Below are positions 8,852-17,067 of a DNA stretch of 64,000 nucleotides, piece after piece (the first letter of the stretch is position 1; the number at the start of each line of letters is the position of its first letter). The DNA is from Agromyces intestinalis (lineage in GTDB: Bacteria; Actinomycetota; Actinomycetes; Actinomycetales; Microbacteriaceae). The translations under genes were made by a program, and so were the position numbers. Under the pieces are notes generated by a model. It worked only from the letters and a program-made list of their open reading frames with translations, did not search any database and was not told where the DNA came from. The stretch spans positions 1,550,001-1,614,000 of the forward strand of contig NZ_CP043505.1 of assembly GCF_008365295.1 (NCBI RefSeq). Direction: 5' to 3'.

Positions 8852-10113
8852 GCGATCGGCTCGAGCACCTCGAGCCCGCCGAGGTACCCGCGCAGGACCT
8901 CGGGCACCAGCACCGAACCATCCGCCCGCTGGTGGGTCTCGAGGATCGCGACCAGCCAGCGCGTCGTGGCCAGCGTGCCGTTCAGGGTCGCGACCGGCGA
9001 GGTCTTGCCACCATCGCCGCGGTGGCGGATGTCGAGTCGGCGCGCCTGGAACGTCGTGCAGTTCGACGTCGACGTGAGCTCGCGGTACGTGCCCTGCGTC
9101 GGCACCCACGCCTCGATGTCGAACTTGCGCGCGGCGCTCGAGCCGAGGTCGCCCGCGGCCGTGTCGATGACGCGGTACGCGAGCCCGAGGTCGCGCATCA
9201 TGCCCTCCTGCCAGGCGAGCAGGCGCTGGTGCTCGGCCTCGGCGTCGGCCGGGTCGATGTACGAGAACATCTCGAGCTTGTCGAACTGGTGCACCCGGAT
9301 GATGCCGCGCGTGTCCTTGCCGTGGCTGCCGGCCTCGCGCCGGTAGCAGGTCGACCAGCCGGCGTACCGGATCGGGCCGTTCGAGACATCCAGGATCTCG
9401 CCCTGGTGGTACCCGGCGAGCGCGACCTCGCTGGTGCCCACGAGGTAGAGCTCGTCGTCGGGCAGGTAGTAGACCTCTTCGGCGTGCGCGCCGAGGAACC
9501 CGGTGCCCTGCATGACCTCCGGCCGCACGAGCGTGGGCGTGATGAGCGGCGTGAACCCCGCGGCGATCGCGCGGTCGAGGCCCATGTTCATGAGCGCGAG
9601 CTGCAGTCGCGCGCCGACGCCCTTCAGGTACGAGAACCGCGCGCCGGAAACCTTCGCGCCGCGCGGCATGTCGATCGCGTCGAGCAGCTCGCCGAGTGCG
9701 AGGTGGTCGCGCGGCTCGAAGTCGAACACGGGCTTCTCGCCGACCTCGCGCAGCACGACGAAGTCGTCTTCGCCGCCGGCGGGGACGCCGTCGATGACCA
9801 CGTTGCCGAGCTTCTGCACGGCGGCGGTCAACGCCGCCTCGGCGTCGGTCGCGCGCTGGTTTGCGGCCTTGACGTCGGCGGCGAGCTGCTGCGCCTGCGC
9901 GACGAGCGCCGGCTTGTCGTCTTTGGATGCCTGGGCCACCCGCTTGCCGAATGCGTTCTGCTCGGCGCGCAGGTTCTCGAATGCCGAGATCGCCGCGCGC
10001 CGCTCGGCGTCGGCCGCGACGGCGTCGTCGACGTGGGAGGTCGGTTCGCCGCGCAGCTCTTGCGAACGCTTGACCAGGTCTGGGTTCTCGCGAAGGAGCA
10101 CGGGGTCGATCAC
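8848..10113 (-). CDS. serS: Seryl-tRNA synthetase
   Basis: 421 residues, the usual length for bacterial SerRS. It charges tRNA-Ser through seryl-adenylate. The N-terminal ~110 residues form the antiparallel coiled-coil arm that contacts the long variable arm of tRNA-Ser. The class II catalytic core follows: motif 2 around [18 protein letters not shown] and motif 3 [15 protein letters not shown] near the C-terminus, with the [10 protein letters not shown] serine-binding segment. The start is GTG 10113, preceded by TAGACT with exactly 6 nt between, a pattern predicting a leaderless mRNA. Two tRNA-Ser genes lie within 4 kb downstream. The divergent lipid-kinase gene begins only 31 nt away. Confidence 0.98.
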   Translation of the reverse strand: MIDPVLLRENPDLVKRSQELRGEPTSHVDDAVAADAERRAAISAFENLRAEQNAFGKRVAQASKDDKPALVAQAQQLAADVKAANQRATDAEAALTAAVQKLGNVVIDGVPAGGEDDFVVLREVGEKPVFDFEPRDHLALGELLDAIDMPRGAKVSGARFSYLKGVGARLQLALMNMGLDRAIAAGFTPLITPTLVRPEVMQGTGFLGAHAEEVYYLPDDELYLVGTSEVALAGYHQGEILDVSNGPIRYAGWSTCYRREAGSHGKDTRGIIRVHQFDKLEMFSYIDPADAEAEHQRLLAWQEGMMRDLGLAYRVIDTAAGDLGSSAARKFDIEAWVPTQGTYRELTSTSNCTTFQARRLDIRHRGDGGKTSPVATLNGTLATTRWLVAILETHQRADGSVLVPEVLRGYLGGLEVLEPIA

Positions 10114-10144
10114 CCTGCAAGTCTAGATGTCGTACGGTTGCAGC

Positions 10145-11152
10145 GTGGGCGGGGATGAGGGCGGTCGAGGGGTGGATGCCTCGGGCGGGGCGCGTGCGGC
10201 GATCGTCGCGAACCCGTCGAAGCAGGGGTACGACCGGTTGCGCGCGGCCGTCGAGGAGACCGAGCGACGGCAGGGCTTCGCGCCGAGCCTGTGGATCGAC
10301 ACGACCGTCGAGGATCCGGGCAAACGGCAGACCCGCGAAGCGCTCGCGCAGGGGGCCGATCTCGTGATCGCCGCGGGCGGCGACGGCACCGTCCGATCGG
10401 TCGCGGCGGGGCTGCGCGGCAGCGGGGTGCCGATGGGCATCGTGCCGCTCGGCACCGGCAACCTCTTCGCACGCAACATCGGGATTCCGGTCAACGATCT
10501 CGCCGACGCCGTCGTGCTCGCGTTCGTCGGCATCGACCGGACCGTCGACGTCCTCGTCAGCGACATCCGCCGAGCCGATGGCACCGAGGAGTCGCATTCG
10601 TCGCTCGTGATGGCGGGCGTCGGCATCGACGCGTCGATGATCGCGAACACGAACTCCGACCTGAAGAAGCGGGTCGGCTGGCTCGCGTACGTCGACGCCG
10701 GGCTGCGCGTGCTGCCCGCGTCGAAGCCGTTCCGGGTGAGGTACCGCATCGACCAGGGCCGGGTCCATCGGCCCCGGGCCTCGAGCATCCTGGTCGCGAA
10801 CCTCGGCTACCTGCCGGGCAACATCGAGTTGATCCCCGACGCCGAGATCGACGACGGCCGTCTCGACGTCGTCGTGCTGCAGCCGCGGAACCTGCTCGGC
10901 TGGCTGTTCATCTGGCGGCGGGTGACGTGGGAGAACCCCGTGCTGCGCAAGACCGCCGTCGGGCGGCAGTTCCTCGACCTCACCGGGGGCGACCGGCGAC
11001 GCGAGATCGTCTACGGGCGCGGGCGGTCGGTGTCCATCCGCATCGACGGCGACGCCGAGGAGTTCCAGATCGACGGCGACGAGTTCGGATCGGTGACGTC
11101 CGCCGACTTCCGGGTCGACCCCGGCGCGCTCATCGTGCGGGTGGCCGAATAG
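10145..11152 (+). CDS. Diacylglycerol kinase-family lipid kinase
   Basis: 335 residues from GTG 10145. An ATG at 10127 is in frame, but TACGGT lies exactly 6 nt before the GTG, matching the leaderless pattern of this window, so the GTG is preferred. The DAGK catalytic domain shows the nucleotide loop VIAAGGDGTVRSVAAGL and the conserved MGIVPLGTGNLFARN. The C-terminal half is the beta-sandwich of the YegS/DgkB family. It would phosphorylate a membrane lipid such as diacylglycerol, or a related sphingoid or polyprenol substrate. It is transcribed divergently from serS with nearly back-to-back -10 boxes. Its last 23 bases overlap the convergent gene at 11130. Confidence 0.9.
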   Translation: MGGDEGGRGVDASGGARAAIVANPSKQGYDRLRAAVEETERRQGFAPSLWIDTTVEDPGKRQTREALAQGADLVIAAGGDGTVRSVAAGLRGSGVPMGIVPLGTGNLFARNIGIPVNDLADAVVLAFVGIDRTVDVLVSDIRRADGTEESHSSLVMAGVGIDASMIANTNSDLKKRVGWLAYVDAGLRVLPASKPFRVRYRIDQGRVHRPRASSILVANLGYLPGNIELIPDAEIDDGRLDVVVLQPRNLLGWLFIWRRVTWENPVLRKTAVGRQFLDLTGGDRRREIVYGRGRSVSIRIDGDAEEFQIDGDEFGSVTSADFRVDPGALIVRVAE

Positions 11153-11513
11153 GCCGCAGGGTGTCGGCCACGTCGGCCGCGTGATCGGCGGCGCGCTGCG
11201 CGGCGCGTTCGACGGCCCGGTGCGACCAGCGCACGGCGAGCGCACGGCAGCCGATCACGAGCAGCCCGAACGCGGATGCGACGACGAGCGTGGCGGATGC
11301 CGGCACCGCGAGCGCCCACATGAACTGCTGCGTCTGCATCTGCGCGATCACCTCGGGAGTCGGCTCGCCCGACCAGTCCCAGACGATGCTGTTCGAGTCG
11401 GTGGCGATCGACGCCGATTGCTGCACCAGCAGGACGCCGACGACGAGGCACACCGCGAGTGCGATCAACGCGACCCGAGCGGCGGTGATCCGACCGGCGC
11501 GATGCGTGATCAT
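11130..11513 (-). CDS. Small two-TM membrane protein, unknown function
   Basis: 127 residues beginning MITHRAGRITAARVALIAL. Two hydrophobic helices (about residues 12-30 and 62-85) are separated by a Ser/Thr-rich extracytoplasmic loop, followed by an Arg/Ala-rich cytoplasmic tail. Its ATG overlaps the stop of the upstream gene as ATGA, so the two are co-translated. The 3' end overlaps the convergent lipid-kinase gene by 23 bp. I do not recognise the family; both helices and the operon partner suggest a small membrane complex with the 11510-12220 product. Confidence 0.7.
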   Translation of the reverse strand: MITHRAGRITAARVALIALAVCLVVGVLLVQQSASIATDSNSIVWDWSGEPTPEVIAQMQTQQFMWALAVPASATLVVASAFGLLVIGCRALAVRWSHRAVERAAQRAADHAADVADTLRPIRPPAR

Positions 11514-12220
11514 GGGTCGACCTGCCGGCCCGGAGCCGCGGCATCCGCTGCCGTCGACGTCTCGCCCGCCCGGCGCGAGCCCGCCGCCTGACCGATGATC
11601 ACCCAGCCGACCAGGCTCGCGACGATGCCGATCACGCCGATCTCGACCGCGCCCGGCGCGACCTGGCTGAGGATGAGCAGCGTCGCCTGGTCCATGCTCG
11701 AGATCGCCCCGGTGTACGGGTTCTGCTGCGTGATCGACTGCCAGTACGCGAGCGCGCCGACGACCACGAACACGACCGAGAGCCCGAGCACGAGCCATAG
11801 CCAGCGGGCGGTCACGCGCCGCACCGACTCGGGCGGCACCAGGTCGGATGCCTCGACCGGCACGCCGTTCGACGACGGCGCGAAGCCCGCGACCTGCACC
11901 TCGGGCAGCCCGGCCCCGCCCCGCGGCGCGAGCTGCGACTGTTCGCGGCCGCCACGGGGGTCGCGGGGGTCGCGGGGCTCGGAGGACTCGGGGGCGATGA
12001 GTTCGGCGAACAGGTCCTCGGCCCGCGCCGGAGCAGGATCGTGGGCGGGATCCTCGGCGGACTCCGGGGCGAGCCGCGCGGGTCGCGCCTGCTGCGGTGC
12101 CTGCCGGTGCGACGGCGGGTCGACGTGGGGCGGGGCATCCGCACCGCCCTCGGGCTCGACCCAGCCCCGCTGGAACCGCGGGTCGTAGCGCGGGTCGAAG
12201 TTCGGCTTCGTCTCGGTCAT
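11510..12220 (-). CDS. Pro/Glu-rich two-TM membrane protein, unknown function
   Basis: 236 residues beginning MTETKPNFDPRYDPRFQRGW. The first ~125 residues are hydrophilic, Pro/Ala/Glu-rich and probably disordered. Two transmembrane helices follow near residues 138-158 and 185-207, with a short loop between. AAGGAG lies 7-8 nt before the ATG, and a TAGGCT -10-like box lies about 30 nt upstream. Forms a two-gene unit with 11130-11513. No family recognised. The FDPRYDPRFQRG head resembles N-termini of actinobacterial membrane proteins of unknown role, which is a weak resemblance only. Confidence 0.75.
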   Translation of the reverse strand: MTETKPNFDPRYDPRFQRGWVEPEGGADAPPHVDPPSHRQAPQQARPARLAPESAEDPAHDPAPARAEDLFAELIAPESSEPRDPRDPRGGREQSQLAPRGGAGLPEVQVAGFAPSSNGVPVEASDLVPPESVRRVTARWLWLVLGLSVVFVVVGALAYWQSITQQNPYTGAISSMDQATLLILSQVAPGAVEIGVIGIVASLVGWVIIGQAAGSRRAGETSTAADAAAPGRQVDP

Positions 12221-12271
12221 GCCGGCTCCTTCGTCGGGTGGCGACAGCCTAGCCGCGATGCACCCGCGCGC

Positions 12272-13396
12272 TCAGGGCCGCGGCAGTTCCAGCACGGCGT
12301 CGCGGACGTGCTCGAGCGAGCGGGCGAGGGCGCCGAGCGCGACCGCGCGCGTGCCGAGCGAGGTCGGCTCGATGCGCGGCGTCGACAGGCAGAGCGACGA
12401 GAGCGCGCGCCGCAGCGGCACGAGGAACGCGTCGCCGGCGAGCACCGCTTCGCCGGCCACGACGACGACCTCGGGGTCGACCGTGAGCGCCAGCGCCGCG
12501 ACGCCCTCGGCGATGTCGCGGGCGAACACGGCGACGGCGCCGACCGCCGCCGGATCGGCCTCGGCCGCCCGTTCGAAGATCTGCTCGATGGCCAGGGGCG
12601 GGTCGAACGAGTCGGTCAGCCCCACGGGCGCCGACGCCCAGTCGACCGAGTCGAGCCCGCCGATCTCGCCCGCCGCGCCGTTCGCACCCCGGGTGAGCTC
12701 GCCGTTCACGATGAGCCCCGCGCCGATCTGCCGGCCGGCGAGCAGGAAGATCGCGTGTCGCGCGTCGCGCAGCCCGCCCCACTCGGCCTCGGCAAGGGTC
12801 GCGAGCTTCACGTCGTTGTCGAAGAAGGTCGCGTCCGACGGGAACGACGACGAGATGAGCGACGGGATGCCGGCGCGCAGCCAGCCGGGCACGACGACCG
12901 AGTACGCGATGACGCCATCGGGGCCGACGACCGCCGGCACCCCCACCGTCGTCGCGAGCACGCGGGTCGCCGATACCGCGTCGAGCGCCCGCTCGACGAC
13001 CGCGCGGATCACCGCCCACGCCGTCGCCGCGTCACCGTGGTCGTCGTACCGCTCCTCCTCGGAGTGCACGACGGCGCCGGCGAGGTCGGAGATGAGGCAG
13101 GTCACGGCGTGAGGCCCGACATCCACGCCCATGAGCAGCCCGGCCGCCGCGTGGAACCGGAACCGGCGCGCCCGCCGGCCCGCCCGATTCGGCACCGCCT
13201 CGGGCGGCACCTCCTGCACCCAGCCCATCTGCACCAGCTCGGCGAGCGCGGCCTCGACGGTCGGCCGGGTCAGCCGCACCTCGCCCGCGAGATCCGCGAC
13301 GGTGCGCGCCTCGTCGGAGCCGTGCAGCGCGGCGAGCACGTCGCGGGCGTTCATGCTCCGCAGGCCCGCGCCGCCGCTGCCGACCTGCCGGTTCAT
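12272..13396 (-). CDS. ROK-family transcriptional regulator
   Basis: 374 residues. The N-terminal winged helix (about residues 13-65, DEARTVADLAGEVRLTRPTV) precedes a ROK sugar-sensing domain with the phosphate-loop region VDVGPHAVTCLISDLAG. The start is ATG 13396 with GGGAGGAG about 8 nt upstream. The zinc-binding CxCGxxGC motif normal for ROK proteins, expected just after GAAGEIGGLDS, is absent; the sequence there contains no cysteines. It is the last gene of the amino-sugar cassette. ROK repressors such as NagC control N-acetylglucosamine genes, which fits the GH20 neighbour. The operator at the cassette promoter looks LacI-like rather than ROK-like, so its target is unproven. Confidence 0.88.
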   Translation of the reverse strand: MNRQVGSGGAGLRSMNARDVLAALHGSDEARTVADLAGEVRLTRPTVEAALAELVQMGWVQEVPPEAVPNRAGRRARRFRFHAAAGLLMGVDVGPHAVTCLISDLAGAVVHSEEERYDDHGDAATAWAVIRAVVERALDAVSATRVLATTVGVPAVVGPDGVIAYSVVVPGWLRAGIPSLISSSFPSDATFFDNDVKLATLAEAEWGGLRDARHAIFLLAGRQIGAGLIVNGELTRGANGAAGEIGGLDSVDWASAPVGLTDSFDPPLAIEQIFERAAEADPAAVGAVAVFARDIAEGVAALALTVDPEVVVVAGEAVLAGDAFLVPLRRALSSLCLSTPRIEPTSLGTRAVALGALARSLEHVRDAVLELPRP

Positions 13397-13455
13397 CCGG
13401 GTGCTCCTCCCCGCCCGCGCGACGGCGTGCCCTCCCATCTTGGCCCGTCCGTCGG

Positions 13456-15114
13456 TCACACGCGCGGCAGCTGCGCGACCAGTGCGGCGATGTTCGCCTC
13501 GCGCTCGGCGCGGGTCTCGGGCCGGCCCGGGATGCCGGGGCGACGCTGCCACGGGCGCGGCCCGTCGGCACGCCGGTACTCGACGCCCATCGCGTCCAGG
13601 CGGGCCAGGTGCGCGTCGAGCCGGCGCAGGAAGTCGGCCTCGTCGCCGCCCGAGCCCGACCAGAGCGCCTCGGCGATCGCCGCGAGCCGCGGGAAGGCGA
13701 AGAAGTCGACGGTGCGCGGCGAGTCCATGTACTCGCTCCACAGGTTGGCCTGCCCGCCGAGCACGTGGGCGGCCTCCTCGGGCGAGAGCCCCGGCGGCAC
13801 GGGGTCGAACCGGAACGCGTCGACGACCGTGACCGGCACCGACACCGGGATCGGCTCGTCGGGGCCGTCGGACTGCCGGTAGTCGAGGTAGGCGACGTCG
13901 TCGGGGCAGGCGACCACGTCGTACCCGAGCCGCGCGGCGATCGTGATGCCCGCCGAGCCCCGCCACGACGCCACCACGACGTCGTGCGGCGGTTCGCCTT
14001 CGAGCAGCTCGTCCCAGCCGAACGCCCGCCGCCCGCGGGCCCGCAGGTGCTCGGCGAGCCGGCCCGTGAACCAGCCCTGCACCTCGCCCTCGTCGGCGAG
14101 GCCGAGCTCGCCCATGCGCTGCTGCACGCGTGCGCTCCCCCGCCACTGCACGCGCGGGCACTCGTCGCCGCCGATGCCGATGTACGGACCGGGGAAGAGG
14201 TCCATCACGTCGTCGAGCACATCGCAGAAGAACCGCACCGTCGACTCCTCGGCGTTCAGCACGTACTCGCTGATTCCCCACCCCGTCCAGACGTCGACGT
14301 CGGGGCGGTCGACGCCCAACTCGGGGTACGCCGCGATCGCCGCCTGCACGTGCCCGGGCGACTCGATCTCGGGCACGATCGTGACGAACCGTTCGGCGGC
14401 GTACGCCACGATCTCGCGCAGGTCGTCCTGCGTGTAGTAGCCGCCGTGCGGCCGGCCGTCGCCGGGTGCGCCGGGGGCGGCGCCGACCTGGCTCTCGTGC
14501 CGCCACGCGCCCACCTCGGTGAGCCGCGGGTACCGCGGGATCTCGATGCGCCACCCCTGGTCGTCGGTGAGGTGGAAGTGCAGCCGGTTGAGCTTGTGCG
14601 CGGCCATCAGGTCGATGAACCGCAGCACGTCCCGCACCGGCAGGAAGTGCCGGGCGACGTCGAGCATCGCACCCCGCCACGCGAACCGCGGCGCATCGTC
14701 GATCTCGACGGCCGGCAGCCGCCACGCGGCATCCGTCACCCTCGCCCGCCGGTGGATGGCCGGCGGGAAGAGCTGCAGCAGCGACTGGCATCCGGAGAAG
14801 ACCCCGGCCGCACCTCCGCCGATCACGTCGACGCCGTCGGCGTCGACCCGCAGCCGATATCCCTCCGCCGGCAGCGCATCGTCGATCGCCAACCGGATCG
14901 ACCCGCTGAGCCGGCCCGCGATCGGCCGAACCGGCAGCGCGAACCCGGTCGGCGGGCGCAGCGCGCCCTGCAGCCAGACGGCGACCGGCGCGAGCTCGGC
15001 GTCGGCGGTGATCGCGCTCGACGCGGTGAGCTCGAAGCCGGCGCGGCCGGCACCGGCGGCGCCGCCGCTCGACGGGCCGGCGGGTGCGACGCGGCGCGGT
15101 CGGGGAACGAGCAT
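13456..15114 (-). CDS. Beta-N-acetylhexosaminidase, GH20
   Basis: 552-residue glycoside hydrolase of family 20, which removes terminal GlcNAc/GalNAc by substrate-assisted catalysis. An N-terminal GH20b-type domain covers about residues 1-130. The TIM barrel includes LDVARHFLPVRDVLRFID and NRLHFHLTDDQGWR. The signature GIGGDECPR provides Asp317 and the acid/base Glu318. There is no signal peptide, so it acts in the cytoplasm on imported chitobiose-like sugars, like DasD beside dasABC in Streptomyces. Its start lies 3 nt after the permease stop, and the ROK regulator follows 59 nt later. Confidence 0.95.
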   Translation of the reverse strand: MLVPRPRRVAPAGPSSGGAAGAGRAGFELTASSAITADAELAPVAVWLQGALRPPTGFALPVRPIAGRLSGSIRLAIDDALPAEGYRLRVDADGVDVIGGGAAGVFSGCQSLLQLFPPAIHRRARVTDAAWRLPAVEIDDAPRFAWRGAMLDVARHFLPVRDVLRFIDLMAAHKLNRLHFHLTDDQGWRIEIPRYPRLTEVGAWRHESQVGAAPGAPGDGRPHGGYYTQDDLREIVAYAAERFVTIVPEIESPGHVQAAIAAYPELGVDRPDVDVWTGWGISEYVLNAEESTVRFFCDVLDDVMDLFPGPYIGIGGDECPRVQWRGSARVQQRMGELGLADEGEVQGWFTGRLAEHLRARGRRAFGWDELLEGEPPHDVVVASWRGSAGITIAARLGYDVVACPDDVAYLDYRQSDGPDEPIPVSVPVTVVDAFRFDPVPPGLSPEEAAHVLGGQANLWSEYMDSPRTVDFFAFPRLAAIAEALWSGSGGDEADFLRRLDAHLARLDAMGVEYRRADGPRPWQRRPGIPGRPETRAEREANIAALVAQLPRV

Positions 15115-15117
15115 TGA

Positions 15118-15999
15118 TCAGCCCTTCACGGCGCCGGCCGACAGGCCGGTGACCAGGTTGCGTTGGATGAGGAGGAAGAAGACGATCACCGGGAGCGAGA
15201 ACAGCACCGAGCCGGCCATCTGCCCGCCGAAGTCGGTGCCGGTCGTCGGCGTCGTGAACGAGGCGAGCCAGACGGGCAGGGTGTACATCGCCTGGTCCTT
15301 CATGAACGTGTACGCGACGAGGTAGTCGTTCCACGCGGCGATGAACGCGAAAATGCTCGTCGCGATGACACCCGGCCCGACGAGCGGGAACCAGATGCGC
15401 AGCAGCACCGCCCAGGTGCCCGCGCCGTCGATGCGCGCCGCCTCCTCGATCTCGGCGGGGATCGCGACGAAGAACCCGCGCATGACCCAGATCGAGAACG
15501 GCAGCACCGCGGCGACGTAGGCGAGCACGAGCCCGGCGAACGTGCCGAGCAGGTTCAGGCTGTTGAACATCAGGAACGTCGGGATGAGCAGCGCCGTGCC
15601 CGGCAGCATCTGCACCGCCAGGATCGCGACGAGCACCGCACGCCGGCCGCGGAAGCGGAACCGCGACAGCGCCGCCGCCGCGAAGAACCCGAGCACGATC
15701 GACAGCAGCACCGTGCCGGTGACGACGATGAGGCTGTTGCGCAGGTCGGTCAGGAAGCCGGTCTGCGTGATCGCCACGATGAAGTTGTCGATCGACGGAT
15801 GCTGCGGGAAGAAGATCGGCGTCGCGGTCAGGATCTCGCTGCGCGGCTTGAACGCCGTGTTCACCATCCAGTAGACGGGGAAGATCCAGACGGCGCAGAA
15901 GACGATCGCGACGAGGTTCGGGATGACGCGCCGCCCGCGGGCGGTGCGGCGGCGCCGGCGGGCGGCGACCGGTGGTGTGGTGTCGGCTGCGGCGCTCAC
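15118..15999 (-). CDS. Carbohydrate ABC transporter permease (MalG/DasC type)
   Basis: 293 residues from GTG 15999, which overlaps the preceding permease stop as GTGA. Six predicted transmembrane helices follow a basic 25-residue tail. The EAA loop is EEAARIDGAGTWAVLLRIWF (about residues 180-200), and the end is LSAGAVKG. It is the second permease of the amino-sugar importer; its partner is 15996-17063. As in most actinobacterial sugar importers, no ATPase gene is in the cluster, so a shared MsiK-type ATPase is expected. Confidence 0.93.
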   Translation of the reverse strand: MSAAADTTPPVAARRRRRTARGRRVIPNLVAIVFCAVWIFPVYWMVNTAFKPRSEILTATPIFFPQHPSIDNFIVAITQTGFLTDLRNSLIVVTGTVLLSIVLGFFAAAALSRFRFRGRRAVLVAILAVQMLPGTALLIPTFLMFNSLNLLGTFAGLVLAYVAAVLPFSIWVMRGFFVAIPAEIEEAARIDGAGTWAVLLRIWFPLVGPGVIATSIFAFIAAWNDYLVAYTFMKDQAMYTLPVWLASFTTPTTGTDFGGQMAGSVLFSLPVIVFFLLIQRNLVTGLSAGAVKG

Positions 16000-17063
16000 A
16001 GGTCCTCCCCCGATCGCACGAGGCTGCGGATATAGACAGCCGTGAGCACGAGCAGGATGAGCGTGGTCACGACCGAGATCGCCGAACCCGCACCGAGCTC
16101 GAACCCGACGAACGCCGTCTTGTACGTGAAGATGCCGAGCGTCGTCGTCGCCTGGTCGGGGCCGCCCTGCGAGACGAGCCAGATCTGGTTGAACACGTTG
16201 TAGTCCCAGATGATCGAGAGGATGGTGATGAGCCCCAGCGTCGGGCGCAGGAACACGAGCGTGATCGATCGGTAGACCCGCCATTCGCTCGCGCCGTCGA
16301 GGCGGGCGGCCTCGTAGTACTCGGTCGGGATCTGCACCTGCGCCGCGTAGAGGGTGAGCGCGATGAACGGCACCGCCTGCCAGACGATGAGCGCCCAGAT
16401 GCTCGTCGCCGCGAGTACGGGATGCTGCGACCACGCGACATCCGTCAGATCACCGAAGACCCGCACCTGGGTGAGGAGCCAGTTGACCACGCCGTAGCCG
16501 GGCTGGAACAGCCAGTTCCAGACCAGCGAGGATGCCACGTTCGGCATCGCCCACGCGCAGATCAGCACGACCGTGACCAGGTAGCGCATGCCCGGGCGCA
16601 GCAGCGTCATGAGGTGGGCGACGCCCATGCCGACGAGCACGCTGCCCGCCACCATCACCGCGGTGAAGACGACGGTGCGGGCGAGGGCGAGCCAGAAGTC
16701 GGGGTCGGCGAAGACCGTCGCGTACTGCTCCAGTCCGACGAACGAGAACGCGCCCGTGAACAGCGACCGCTGGTCGAAGTCGGTGAACGAGATGCCGACG
16801 AGCAGCACGATCGGTGCGGCCGTCACGACGGTCATCACGAGCCCGGCGGGGCTCAGCAGCCAGAGGGGGGCGCGATCCCGGCGGCGGGCGGTCGGATGCT
16901 CCGGGCCGGCGGGTCGCTTCGAGCGGGGCCGCTTCGAAGCATCCGGATGCCTCGGGCCGGCGCTCCCGCCGGCCTGCTGGTCGACCGCGGGCGGGCCGGG
17001 CCGCCGGGCAGGAGCGTCCTGCCCGGCGGCCCGCGCTCGCGCGGCCGGATCGACGACGGTCAC
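15996..17063 (-). CDS. Carbohydrate ABC transporter permease (MalF/DasB type)
   Basis: 355 residues from GTG 17063, 4 nt after the binding-protein stop. The first ~65 residues are an unusual hydrophilic Pro/Arg/Ala-rich cytoplasmic extension (QQAGGSAGPRHPDASKRPRS) before the first membrane helix at LWLLSPAGLVMTVV, and a later start cannot be excluded. The EAA loop YEAARLDGASEWRVYRSITL is near residues 250-270. It forms the channel with the product of 15118-15999. Confidence 0.92.
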   Translation of the reverse strand: MTVVDPAARARAAGQDAPARRPGPPAVDQQAGGSAGPRHPDASKRPRSKRPAGPEHPTARRRDRAPLWLLSPAGLVMTVVTAAPIVLLVGISFTDFDQRSLFTGAFSFVGLEQYATVFADPDFWLALARTVVFTAVMVAGSVLVGMGVAHLMTLLRPGMRYLVTVVLICAWAMPNVASSLVWNWLFQPGYGVVNWLLTQVRVFGDLTDVAWSQHPVLAATSIWALIVWQAVPFIALTLYAAQVQIPTEYYEAARLDGASEWRVYRSITLVFLRPTLGLITILSIIWDYNVFNQIWLVSQGGPDQATTTLGIFTYKTAFVGFELGAGSAISVVTTLILLVLTAVYIRSLVRSGEDL

Positions 17064-17067
17064 GACC

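Noticed and set aside
8852-11245. Open frame on the minus strand extending the HAD phosphatase upstream to 11245
   Set aside because: Only the last 273 codons (8030-8851) are HAD-like. The rest is a shadow of serS in another frame and the antisense of the lipid kinase.
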